A stretch of 64,000 bases of DNA. It comes from Haloprofundus salilacus (lineage in GTDB: Archaea > Halobacteriota > Halobacteria > Halobacteriales > Haloferacaceae). A program made the translations under genes and the position numbers. Under the pieces are notes generated by a model, which saw only the letters and a program-made list of their open reading frames with translations, did not search any database and was not told the DNA's origin. Of the stretch, positions 49,613 through 56,297 are shown piece by piece (the stretch's first letter is position 1; each line of letters begins with the position of its first letter). The stretch covers positions 1,550,001-1,614,000 of the forward strand of contig NZ_CP083723.1 of NCBI RefSeq assembly GCF_020150815.1, given 5' to 3'.

Positions 49613-49696
49613 ATGCAACCACGTTTCACCACGATAGCAGAAACGGCGGACCGTTCACTGACCGACATCGGCGAGATGCCGGAGGGCAACCGATGA
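49613..49696 (+). CDS. 27-codon leader ORF overlapping doxX
   Basis: An ATG at 49613 opens a 27-residue frame, beginning MQPRFTTIAETADRS and ending EMPEGNR, whose TGA (49694-49696) overlaps the doxX start as ATGA. It sits at the predicted leaderless start of the operon, so it would be the first frame ribosomes meet, with doxX reached by termination-reinitiation. It could be a leader peptide or a small protein; no stretch of repeated codons points to attenuation. Confidence 0.4.
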   Translation: MQPRFTTIAETADRSLTDIGEMPEGNR

Positions 49697-50121
49697 CGCT
49701 GCTGCAGAGCGCCGTCGCCTTCGACGGGGCCGCCGCGGGACTTGCGTTCCTTCTCGGCCGCGTCCTCTTCGGCGCGGTACTCGCGTTCAACGGGCTGAAC
49801 CACTTCCTCAACGGCGACCAGATGGTCGGCTACGCGCAGGCCAAGGGCGTTCCCGCGCCCGGACTGGCCGTCCCGTTCACGGGGGGGATGTTGCTGTTCG
49901 GCGGCATCGGCATCGCCGTCGGCTTGCTCCCGACGCTCGCCGCCGGGGCGCTCGTCGTCTTCCTGCTCGTGACGACGCCGTTGATGCACGACTTCTGGGC
50001 CGCGCCCGAGGGGCAACAGCAGAACGAGATGATAAACTTTCTGAAGAACGTCGCCATGCTCGGCGGCGCGCTCGTGTTCCTCGCGCTCGGCGCGGTCGGA
50101 TCGTGGCCGTACGCGCTCTGA
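49693..50121 (+). CDS. DoxX-family membrane protein (CatD-like)
   Basis: A 142-residue protein with four hydrophobic segments: AGLAFLLGRVLFGAVLAFNGLNHF, GLAVPFTGGMLLFGGIGIAVGLL, TLAAGALVVFLLVTTPLMHDFW and FLKNVAMLGGALVFLALGAVG. The LNHFLNG and FLKNVAMLGG segments are DoxX-family hallmarks. In Bacillus, the DoxX-like CatD is made with the dioxygenase CatE against catechol and quinones. ATG 49693 overlaps the leader ORF; the VOC gene follows after 53 bp, with its own TATA-like GTTAACC at about 50144-50150. Confidence 0.88.
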   Translation: MTLLQSAVAFDGAAAGLAFLLGRVLFGAVLAFNGLNHFLNGDQMVGYAQAKGVPAPGLAVPFTGGMLLFGGIGIAVGLLPTLAAGALVVFLLVTTPLMHDFWAAPEGQQQNEMINFLKNVAMLGGALVFLALGAVGSWPYAL

Positions 50122-50174
50122 ACGACCCCGAATCGCCAGTACCGTTAACCGAGCTTCACCCTAACAAACCACCA

Positions 50175-50660
50175 ATGACCGACGCACCACCGACCACCGG
50201 ACTGCACCACGTGACGAATATCTGCACCGACATAGAGGAGACCAAGGCGTTCTACGAGGACGTCCTCGGCTGGCACACGGTGAAGATGACCCAGAACTAC
50301 GACGACCCGGGGACGCCGCACTACTACTTCTCCTCGACGCCGGAAGGAGAGCCGGGAACGAACGTCACCTACTTCGAGTACCCCGACTCGCGCGGCGTCC
50401 CCGGCCCGGGGGCGAGCCACCACTTCGCCTTCGGCGTCGAGGACAGAAAAACCCTCGAAGAGTGGCGCGAACACCTCGTCGACCACGGGGTGCGCGTCTC
50501 GCAGATGAAAAACCGGACGTACTTCGAGAGCATCTACTTTACCGACCCCGACGGCCTCGTCTTTGAACTCGCCACGATGGGACCGGGCTTCACCTACGAC
50601 GAGGACGAACCCGGAAGCGGCGAAATCGACCCGTTCGAGAAGGGCTACGGGGGCGATTGA
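50175..50660 (+). CDS. VOC-family extradiol dioxygenase-like protein (CatE/MhqO-like)
   Basis: A 161-residue single VOC unit. It aligns by eye with the first half of MhqO/LinE-type ring-cleaving dioxygenases: GLHHVTNICTDIEETKAFYE, VLGWHTVKMTQNYDDPGTPHYYF and EPGTNVTYFEYPD. Candidate metal ligands are H11/H12, H82/H83 (ASHHFAFGV) and E131 (LVFELATMGPGF), the His-His-Glu pattern of extradiol enzymes. Full-length relatives have two such halves; this one would dimerise. It ends directly against the flavin reductase ATG. Catechol or hydroquinone cleavage is the inferred role. Confidence 0.85.
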   Translation: MTDAPPTTGLHHVTNICTDIEETKAFYEDVLGWHTVKMTQNYDDPGTPHYYFSSTPEGEPGTNVTYFEYPDSRGVPGPGASHHFAFGVEDRKTLEEWREHLVDHGVRVSQMKNRTYFESIYFTDPDGLVFELATMGPGFTYDEDEPGSGEIDPFEKGYGGD

Positions 50661-51245
50661 ATGGAGGGCGCTCCCGACGCGTTCGGCTCTCCCTATCGGT
50701 TGCTCGCCGGTTCAGTGGTCCCGCGCCCCATCGCGTGGGTGAGCAGTCGCAGCGAGGACGGCGTCGACAACCTCGCACCGTACAGTTTCTTCAACGTCGT
50801 CACGCCCGACCCGCCGGTCGTGATGTTCTCGCCGGTCGGCGTCGGCGAAGACAGAAAAGACACGACAGAGAACGTCCTCGCCACCGAGGAGTTCGTCGTC
50901 CACATCGTCACCCGCAACCTCGCGGAGGCGATGAACGAGACGAGCGCGACGCTCGAACGCGGCAACAGCGAATTCGATCACGCGAAGTTAGAGAAGGTAG
51001 AGGCAACTACCGTCGACGTCGCCCGGGTCGCCGACGCGAAAGTCGCCTTCGAGTGCCGCCTCTACGACGCCCAGGAAGTGGGCCGGTCGACGATGATACT
51101 CGGCGAAGTCGTCCACGCCCACGTCGCCGACGAACTGCTCACCGACGGGAAGATGGACGTGACGAACCTCGACGCCGTTGGCCGTCTGTCGGGCAGTCAG
51201 TACGCGACGACCGACGAGCGGTTCTCGCTCGAACGACCGCCGTGA
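50661..51245 (+). CDS. Flavin reductase-like FMN-binding protein
   Basis: A 194-residue FMN-binding split-barrel protein: SPYRLLAGSVVPRPIAWVSS, NLAPYSFFNVVTPDPPVVMF and EFVVHIVTRNLAEAMNETSA are family signatures. ATG 50661 follows the VOC stop with no gap. It may supply reduced flavin or reduce quinones in the same stress pathway. A short C-terminal extension (YATTDERFSLERPP) completes it. The decayed SRPBCC gene begins immediately after it on the other strand. Confidence 0.9.
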   Translation: MEGAPDAFGSPYRLLAGSVVPRPIAWVSSRSEDGVDNLAPYSFFNVVTPDPPVVMFSPVGVGEDRKDTTENVLATEEFVVHIVTRNLAEAMNETSATLERGNSEFDHAKLEKVEATTVDVARVADAKVAFECRLYDAQEVGRSTMILGEVVHAHVADELLTDGKMDVTNLDAVGRLSGSQYATTDERFSLERPP

Positions 51246-51264
51246 GTCTCCGCCCCACGTTCAC

Positions 51265-51669
51265 TCAGACGACGAGTCGCTCGATTCGTCGCAGCGCGCT
51301 CGCGCAGACGACGCAGTAGCCGGCACCGACGAGCGGTATCTCGAAGCCGACGCGACATCGATTCTCGCAGATCGGTTCGAGGCGGTGGCCGATCGCCGGA
51401 ACGCCCGCGACGCGCCACGTCCAGCGGTACCGCCCTCTCCCCTCGTCGGCGTCGAACGACTCCACCTCGAACGGTACCCGAACGCCGAGAGCGGCGACGC
51501 GGAGGTTCCGGTCGTCCCCGCCCGAATCCGCGCGTCCTGGGGGTCGACCGCCGCGACGGTCGGTCCCCAGTCGGGTCAGTGACGCGTCTCGACGAGCAGG
51601 CTCCACACCCGGTCGGCAGGGGCGTCGACAACGCGACTGACGACGAGGCGAAACCCGTCCGGCGTTCAT
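51265..51669 (-). pseudogene. Decayed SRPBCC (polyketide cyclase-like) gene
   Basis: Two frames together recreate one SRPBCC protein. The N-terminal part reads VVSRVVDAPADRVWSLLVET then R-H-stop-P-D-W-G-P-T-V: TGA at 51576-51578 stands where the family has tryptophan (TGG). After AAVDPQDARIRAGTTG the frame shifts near 51505-51515, and the rest continues in another frame as RVAALGVRVPFEVESFDADE, YRWTWRVAGVPAIGHRLEP and AGYCVVCASALRRIERLV. No good start codon precedes the first frame either. The gene is dead by at least two lesions. Confidence 0.75.
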
Positions 51670-51823
51670 CGGACCGTCGCCTCGCTTCGGGTCACGGCCT
51701 CCCTTCGACCACCGGTCGGAAAGCCCCGTCATCGGGCCGTTAGCGTCAGACTATCGCGACAGTAGGAGTCGATATAAGGACATAAGTATGGTATTGAGTG
51801 TTATTATTTCCTCCTGGAAAGCG

Positions 51824-51831
51824 TTAAGACG
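51824..51831 (+). promoter_or_regulatory. TATA-like element before the 46-residue ORF
   Basis: CGTTAAGA, preceded by the BRE-like GGAAAG, lies 25-32 bp before ATG 51856, at leaderless spacing. A stronger A/T-rich block lies further upstream at about 51775-51815. Confidence 0.4.
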
Positions 51832-51855
51832 GGTGACTGGCTACCGTGGCGCAAG

Positions 51856-51996
51856 ATGTCACGGAGCACCGACGCACGAGACGGAAAGAAACGAACGATG
51901 AAAGACGTGAGCCACACGGCACCGAACGGCGTCTCCGCGGACGACGTCTGGCGACGTGGCGGGAATCGAAGCGAGCAGGACCGAGACGACGACTGA
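51856..51996 (+). CDS. Small hydrophilic protein (46 aa)
   Basis: A 46-residue frame that starts SRSTDARDGKKRTMKDVSHT, passes through NGVSADDVWRRGGNR and ends in an acidic DRDDD tail. The mix of basic start and Asp-rich end, and a well-placed promoter element, make it a credible small haloarchaeal protein. It ends 28 bp before the convergent membrane protein gene. No cysteine, no membrane segment and no recognised domain. Confidence 0.5.
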   Translation: MSRSTDARDGKKRTMKDVSHTAPNGVSADDVWRRGGNRSEQDRDDD

Positions 51997-52023
51997 ACGC
52001 GAGCGGACGCGGCTATCCGGTTC

Positions 52024-52248
52024 TCACTCTGCGAAAACGACCAGGTACATCGCCCCGGCGACTCCGCCGGCCAGTATCGCGACGCCGAGCACGGCGAACA
52101 CGCCGACGAGCACCGTCGTTCCGAGCAACCCCGGCCCCAACACCGAGAGGATAGCCGCCGCTGCGAAGCAGACGAGCGCGATCGCTCCGGTGATGAGCAG
52201 CGTCGAGCGCGGCGTCAGGTTCTCGCCGTATCCCACACCGTCCACCAC
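52024..52248 (-). CDS. Small membrane protein, two to three helices
   Basis: About 74 residues with two long hydrophobic segments, STLLITGAIALVCFAAAAILSVL and LLGTTVLVGVFAVLGVAILAGG, and a final one (AMYLVVFAE). The reading frame is open back to an ATG at 52293, but TTTACTA at about 52260-52266 looks like its TATA element and points to a GTG start near 52236-52248, giving VVDGVGYGENLTPRS as the N-terminus. Unknown function. The start is uncertain. Confidence 0.62.
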   Translation of the reverse strand: MVDGVGYGENLTPRSTLLITGAIALVCFAAAAILSVLGPGLLGTTVLVGVFAVLGVAILAGGVAGAMYLVVFAE

Positions 52249-52402
52249 GACGTTTACCGTAGTAAAGGGTCGCACGAGTGAACAACTCGACATATTCTGC
52301 CGGCCAATCGCCTGTAACGTATCTTAGCTGCAGCAAGTCCGATGATAGAAGTCTCCCGAAACACTCAATAATTTTATCACGTCGTTGTGCTTCGACTCGT
52401 TC

Positions 52403-53008
52403 GTGATAACAGTCGAGGACCTCAGAAAGGAGTACGGCGGGTTCGTCGCCGTCGAGGGGAGTTCGTTCGAGGTCGGCGAGGGGGAAATATTCGGCGTCGT
52501 CGGGCCGAACGGGGCGGGGAGGACGCTCGTCGTCGACTCAGTGACCGAGGAGTTCGAGCGCGGCACGCTCGAACTTCTCCGCGTCGCGCCGCTGTCGTTG
52601 ACCGACATCGTCGACGGCAAACTGCTGGTGGCGGCGGGTCTCGCCCCCGCGCAGGCGGTGCTGTGGCTCGCGGTGATCTCGCTCAACGGGACGGCCGTCT
52701 CGGGGATCGAACAGCTACTCGCGCTCGTCGCCGCGCTGGCGGTGCTCGCGTCGGGGCTCGGCGTCGTCGTCTCGCTTCTCACCGAAGAGCGGCGGACCGC
52801 ACAACTGCTCTACTCGCTCGGGCTGCTCGTCGCCTTCGCCGGGGCGACGCTTTCCCCCCTGAGCCCGACGAACGTCGTCGCGCGCCTCGCCATCGGGAGC
52901 GCCGACGCGACCGTGACCGCCGTCGTTGCCGGCAACGTTGTCCTCGCCGTCGTCGCCTACGGCGGGGTTCGATCGGTGGTCGAACGAGCGGAATCGGCGA
53001 ACGTCTAA
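52403..53008 (+). pseudogene. ABC ATPase-permease deletion fusion
   Basis: A 201-residue open frame that joins two unrelated halves. Codons 1-41 are the start of an ABC ATPase (VEDLRKEYGGFVAVEGSSFE, then GEIFGVVGPNGAGRT, a Walker A with K replaced by R). Straight after it the frame becomes the C-terminal half of an ABC-2 permease (SVTEEFERGTLELLRVAPLS, DIVDGKLLVAAGL, several helices). Signature and Walker B motifs and the permease N-terminus are missing. A deletion between adjacent ATPase and permease genes explains this. GTG 52403; TAATTTTATC at about 52370-52379 could still drive it. Confidence 0.7.
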
Positions 53009-53057
53009 CCGCGTCGACAGGGCCGATTCTTTGCAACTGCGGACCGTCGTCTCCCCC

Positions 53058-53685
53058 GTGCGAATACTCATCGCAGGCTCTCACGGGGGAGTCGGAACGC
53101 GCGTCACCGACCTGCTGAGCGAGAGCGATCATGAGGTGAGGGCGATGGTTCGGGACGAGGGGCAGGTCCCCGAGATGGAGGCGTACGGCGTCGAGGCGGT
53201 AGTGGCCGAGCTCCGGGACGACGACGACGTGGAGCGTGCGGTCTGCGGCTGCGACGGAGTGCTGTTCGCTGCGGCTCCAGCGGCGAGGACGTCGAGGGCG
53301 TCGACCGAGACGGGGCGATTCGGACGATAGACGCCGCCGAGGAGTTCGGCGCGTCGCGCTACGTGATGCTCAGCGCGATGAACGCCGACGACCCCGAGTC
53401 GAGCCCCGGCGAACTCCGCGACTACCTGGAGGCCAAGGCGGCGGCCGACCGCTACCTCCGCGAGAGCGACCTCGAATACACCGTCGTTCGGGAGCGCTGA
53501 CGAACGAGGAGGGAACGGGGAGAATCGACGCGAGCGACAAACTCGACGAACGCGGCGAAATCACCAGAGACCACGTCGCGGAGACGCTCGCGACCGCGTT
53601 CGAAGTCGAGAACACCCGCGGAAAGACGTTCGAGATTCTTGCCGGCGACGACCCAATCGAGACGGCGCTGGAGAACCTCGACTGA
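53058..53685 (+). pseudogene. Decayed NAD(P)-binding SDR gene, two frameshifts
   Basis: Three frames in order rebuild one atypical SDR. Frame one: RILIAGSHGGVGTRVTDLLS to CDGVLFAA (53058 to about 53275). Frame two: GSSGEDVEGVDRDGAIRTID through YVMLSAMNADDPESSPGELR to LEYTVVR (to about 53490). Frame three: ALTNEEGTGRIDASDKLDER to KTFEILAGDDPIETALENLD (to TGA 53683-53685). Each break falls inside a conserved segment (FAAGSSGEDV and VVRPGALT in relatives), so the product cannot be made intact. No other copy is in the window. Confidence 0.78.
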
Positions 53686-53731
53686 GAGGGCGAGCGCGCC
53701 GGGTCGTCAGCGTCTCTTCGTCCGCTCGCGG

Positions 53732-55138
53732 TCAGGGCGCGACGATTTCGACGACCGTCTCCGCGTCGACGACGAGGTTGTACGCCGCTTCGTCGTCGTT
53801 CCACAGGCAGAGCACGTTCTCGAAGCCGAGAATCGCGCCGTACTCGGCTTCCGAGAGCTCGCGGTTCAGCGTCGACTCCCGCGTCAGCACGGCGTAGTGG
53901 TCGACCGACTGGCTGCCGTCACCGATCTTGAACACGGGGTTTCTGTCCTCGCCGTCGGCGAGATTTTGGCTGAGTTTCACCGCCAGGAGGTCGATGCGGT
54001 CGGTGACGTGGTTCTCCATGTCGGCCATCCGCGCGTGGCGACTCCGGTCGGCGCGCAAGTCGACGCGGCGTTTTCGGTCCTTTCGGAGGACGCTGTAGGA
54101 GAACTGCACCGACGTTTTCGCGAACGTGCCGTCGCCCTCGCCGCCTTCGTCGAGTCGGCGCTGGAACGCCGGCATCTCGACGTTGGGGCGCACGTCGAAC
54201 GACCACCCGCGGTCGGAGGGCGTCATGCCCGGCCACAGGCGCAGCGTCGGCGAGTAGACGGTCGCGCCTGTCTCGGATTCGACGGCGCGTTCGACTTCCC
54301 GGAGCCCGATGCTCGTGTTGCGATCGGCGGGCGCGAGCGCGACGACCGACCCGTCGTCGGCCAGCGCGTCGAGATACCGCCGCACGACCGAAACGGGGTC
54401 GTCGAGTTCGCTGAGCACGTTGCCAAACAGCACGAGGTCGGCCTCGCCGAGCGCGTCGACGTCGAACGCCTCGGCCGTCTCGCGGTGAATCGTCGTCCGG
54501 AAGTTCTCTCGCGTCTCGCCGAGCAGTCGGTCGAGCACGTTGGCGGCGGGACTCGGTTCGAGCGCGTGGTAGTCGACGAGACTGTCGTCGGGGAGGTAGT
54601 CGTGCATGCCGAGCGCCGGGCCACCGACGCCCGCGCCCACGTCGACGACGCGGAGTTTCCTCGGCAGCAGACCGTTCTCGGCGAGGTCGGCAAGCACGTA
54701 GCCCACCTCGGCGTAGTAGTCGGCGAGGTGGTAGACGGCGTACCCGAGCGCCGCCGTCTCGTCGTACTCGACGTCGTTCTGGTAGTAGTAGTCCTCTTTC
54801 AGCCGGCGAACGGCCTCGCGGAGTTCGTCTCCAGACGCTCCCGTGTGCCAGTTCGCGCCGTAGCGCTCGACGAGCAGGTCCTCGACCGCAAAGGAGTAGC
54901 TCTCGGGGATCGCCTTCGGCCGCCAGTCGCGGGCTGGGACGGGCGCGTTGTCGACGGGGACGAACGTGCCGTTGTCCTGTTCGACCAGACCGAGGTCGAA
55001 CGCCTCCTCGCGGAGCGTCTGCTTGACGACGGCCGGGTGCGGGTAACCTTCGACGTACTCGGCGATCTCCTCGGGGTCGATGGGTCGGACGTTCCGGAGG
55101 TACTTCGCGTTCGAGACGACGGCCTCGCGCTCGGTCAT
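53732..55138 (-). CDS. Rsm22-like SAM-dependent methyltransferase
   Basis: A 468-residue protein. An N-terminal winged-helix-like region (VEGYPHPAVVKQTLREEAFD) precedes the SAM-binding motif LRVVDVGAGVGGPALGMHDYL and the acidic strand VLFGNVLSELDDP. The layout fits the Rsm22-like family of small-subunit rRNA methyltransferase-related proteins found in haloarchaea. The four zinc/Fe-S cysteines of eukaryotic Rsm22 are not seen. ATG 55138 overlaps the prephenate dehydrogenase stop by 4 bp, so it is translated from that mRNA. Confidence 0.82.
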   Translation of the reverse strand: MTEREAVVSNAKYLRNVRPIDPEEIAEYVEGYPHPAVVKQTLREEAFDLGLVEQDNGTFVPVDNAPVPARDWRPKAIPESYSFAVEDLLVERYGANWHTGASGDELREAVRRLKEDYYYQNDVEYDETAALGYAVYHLADYYAEVGYVLADLAENGLLPRKLRVVDVGAGVGGPALGMHDYLPDDSLVDYHALEPSPAANVLDRLLGETRENFRTTIHRETAEAFDVDALGEADLVLFGNVLSELDDPVSVVRRYLDALADDGSVVALAPADRNTSIGLREVERAVESETGATVYSPTLRLWPGMTPSDRGWSFDVRPNVEMPAFQRRLDEGGEGDGTFAKTSVQFSYSVLRKDRKRRVDLRADRSRHARMADMENHVTDRIDLLAVKLSQNLADGEDRNPVFKIGDGSQSVDHYAVLTRESTLNRELSEAEYGAILGFENVLCLWNDDEAAYNLVVDAETVVEIVAP

Positions 55139-55944
55139 CGCTCGTCACCGCCGTTCGACGCGCGCTCGGCCGAGTTCTCCTCCGCTCCGTCGAGCGTTTC
55201 GGCGAGGTCTGCCACCCGATGTCGGCCCGCTTCCCGGTACAGCCGTTCGAACGCCTCGCCGTCGGCGTCGGCGACGCGGGTGGCCGCCTCGGCGACGCTC
55301 GACGCGCCTTCGAACGTCTCCTGAATCTCCGCGTACACGCGGGGGGTGCCGCCGGTGACCGTGTCGACGACGTCGTCCAGCGCAGCGGAGACGGGCGTCG
55401 CGAACTCGTCGCGCACGTCGTCGGCGGCGAGCGCGTAGGCGAGCACCGCGGCGTGCGCACCGGCCTGCACCGTCTGCATCGCCTCGTCGTGTTCGTCGGC
55501 AGTCGTCTCGAAGACGTTGTTTCCGGCGGCCGCGAACGCCGAGGCGAGACGGTCGAGCGTCGGTCCGCCATCGTCGATGACGGCGGCGACGTTGCCCGGT
55601 GCGTTCTCTGGGGCGAATAAGGGGTGGTAGCTCGCGCGTTCGCGGTCGGGGGCGTGCTCGCGTAGCGCCGCGAGCGGTCCGGCCATCGACCCGGTCACGT
55701 CGAAGACGGCGCTGTCGGCGTTCGGTGCGAACTGGGCGGCGGCCGCCTCGACGGCCGAGATGGGGACGGCGAGGCAGACGGCGTCGAACCGTTCGTCGGT
55801 ATTGGCGATGACGACGCGGCCGCCGTGGGCCGTCGCCGCCGCCTCGGCCGCCTCGGAGTCGATGTCGGCGAACGCCACCTCCGCCGAGAGGGTGTCGGCG
55901 ACCCATCGACCCATCGACCCGGCACCGACGATGAGCAGTTTCAT
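55135..55944 (-). CDS. tyrA: Prephenate dehydrogenase (tyrosine biosynthesis)
   Basis: A 269-residue TyrA-type dehydrogenase. KLLIVGAGSMGRWVADTL is the nucleotide-binding motif, AVCLAVPISAVEAA and SAVFDVTGSMAGPLAALREHA mark the first domain, and SYHPLFAPENAPGNVA is the substrate region. The C-terminal helical domain ends in a Glu/Ser-rich tail. It makes 4-hydroxyphenylpyruvate for tyrosine. CCTTTTGCG at about 55970-55978 sits 26-34 bp before ATG 55944, a leaderless promoter. aroA, of the same pathway, is 5.9 kb away. Confidence 0.9.
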   Translation of the reverse strand: MKLLIVGAGSMGRWVADTLSAEVAFADIDSEAAEAAATAHGGRVVIANTDERFDAVCLAVPISAVEAAAAQFAPNADSAVFDVTGSMAGPLAALREHAPDRERASYHPLFAPENAPGNVAAVIDDGGPTLDRLASAFAAAGNNVFETTADEHDEAMQTVQAGAHAAVLAYALAADDVRDEFATPVSAALDDVVDTVTGGTPRVYAEIQETFEGASSVAEAATRVADADGEAFERLYREAGRHRVADLAETLDGAEENSAERASNGGDER

Positions 55945-56023
55945 TGCGAGTTCGTTGCCAGCGGCGTCGCAAAAGGCGTTCGATGCCGTCTGTACTGAAC
56001 GCGAACCTGTTATCCGAGTAACC

Positions 56024-56030
56024 CTTATTA
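56024..56030 (+). promoter_or_regulatory. TATA element of the small membrane protein gene
   Basis: CTTATTA lies 24-30 bp before ATG 56054, the leaderless spacing, in the divergent region shared with tyrA. Confidence 0.5.
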
Positions 56031-56053
56031 CATACGTGAGAGACCTTTACGGT

Positions 56054-56272
56054 ATGAGAGACACGAGAGCCGAGGACGCCAGACGGCGAAAGCTCGGAGC
56101 GACCGTATTTGCCCTGTTGGCCGTCGTCGCGTTCGTCAGCCCGTTTCTCGCGGGTACGCACGCCCTCTGGATAGCGTTCGGGGTCGGGACCGGCGTCGTC
56201 CTACTGGTCGTCTCGCTCACTATCGCGACGGATTCTGACCTGAACGGACCACCGCCTCAGCGAATCGGCTGA
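56054..56272 (+). CDS. Small membrane protein, two helices
   Basis: A 72-residue protein. A charged start (RDTRAEDARRRKLG) is followed by two hydrophobic helices, ATVFALLAVVAFVSPFLAG and ALWIAFGVGTGVVLLVVSLTI, and a polar tail. The basic start suggests the N-terminus stays inside. A T-run (CTCTTTTTCG, 56276-56285) follows the stop and could terminate the transcript. Function unknown; such proteins are often haloarchaea-specific. Confidence 0.65.
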   Translation: MRDTRAEDARRRKLGATVFALLAVVAFVSPFLAGTHALWIAFGVGTGVVLLVVSLTIATDSDLNGPPPQRIG

Positions 56273-56297
56273 CCACTCTTTTTCGCGAATCCCGCCC

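Noticed and set aside
53639-55324. Open plus-strand frame of about 560 codons over the Rsm22-like gene
   Set aside because: Antisense to a supported methyltransferase and prephenate dehydrogenase; no recognisable motif.
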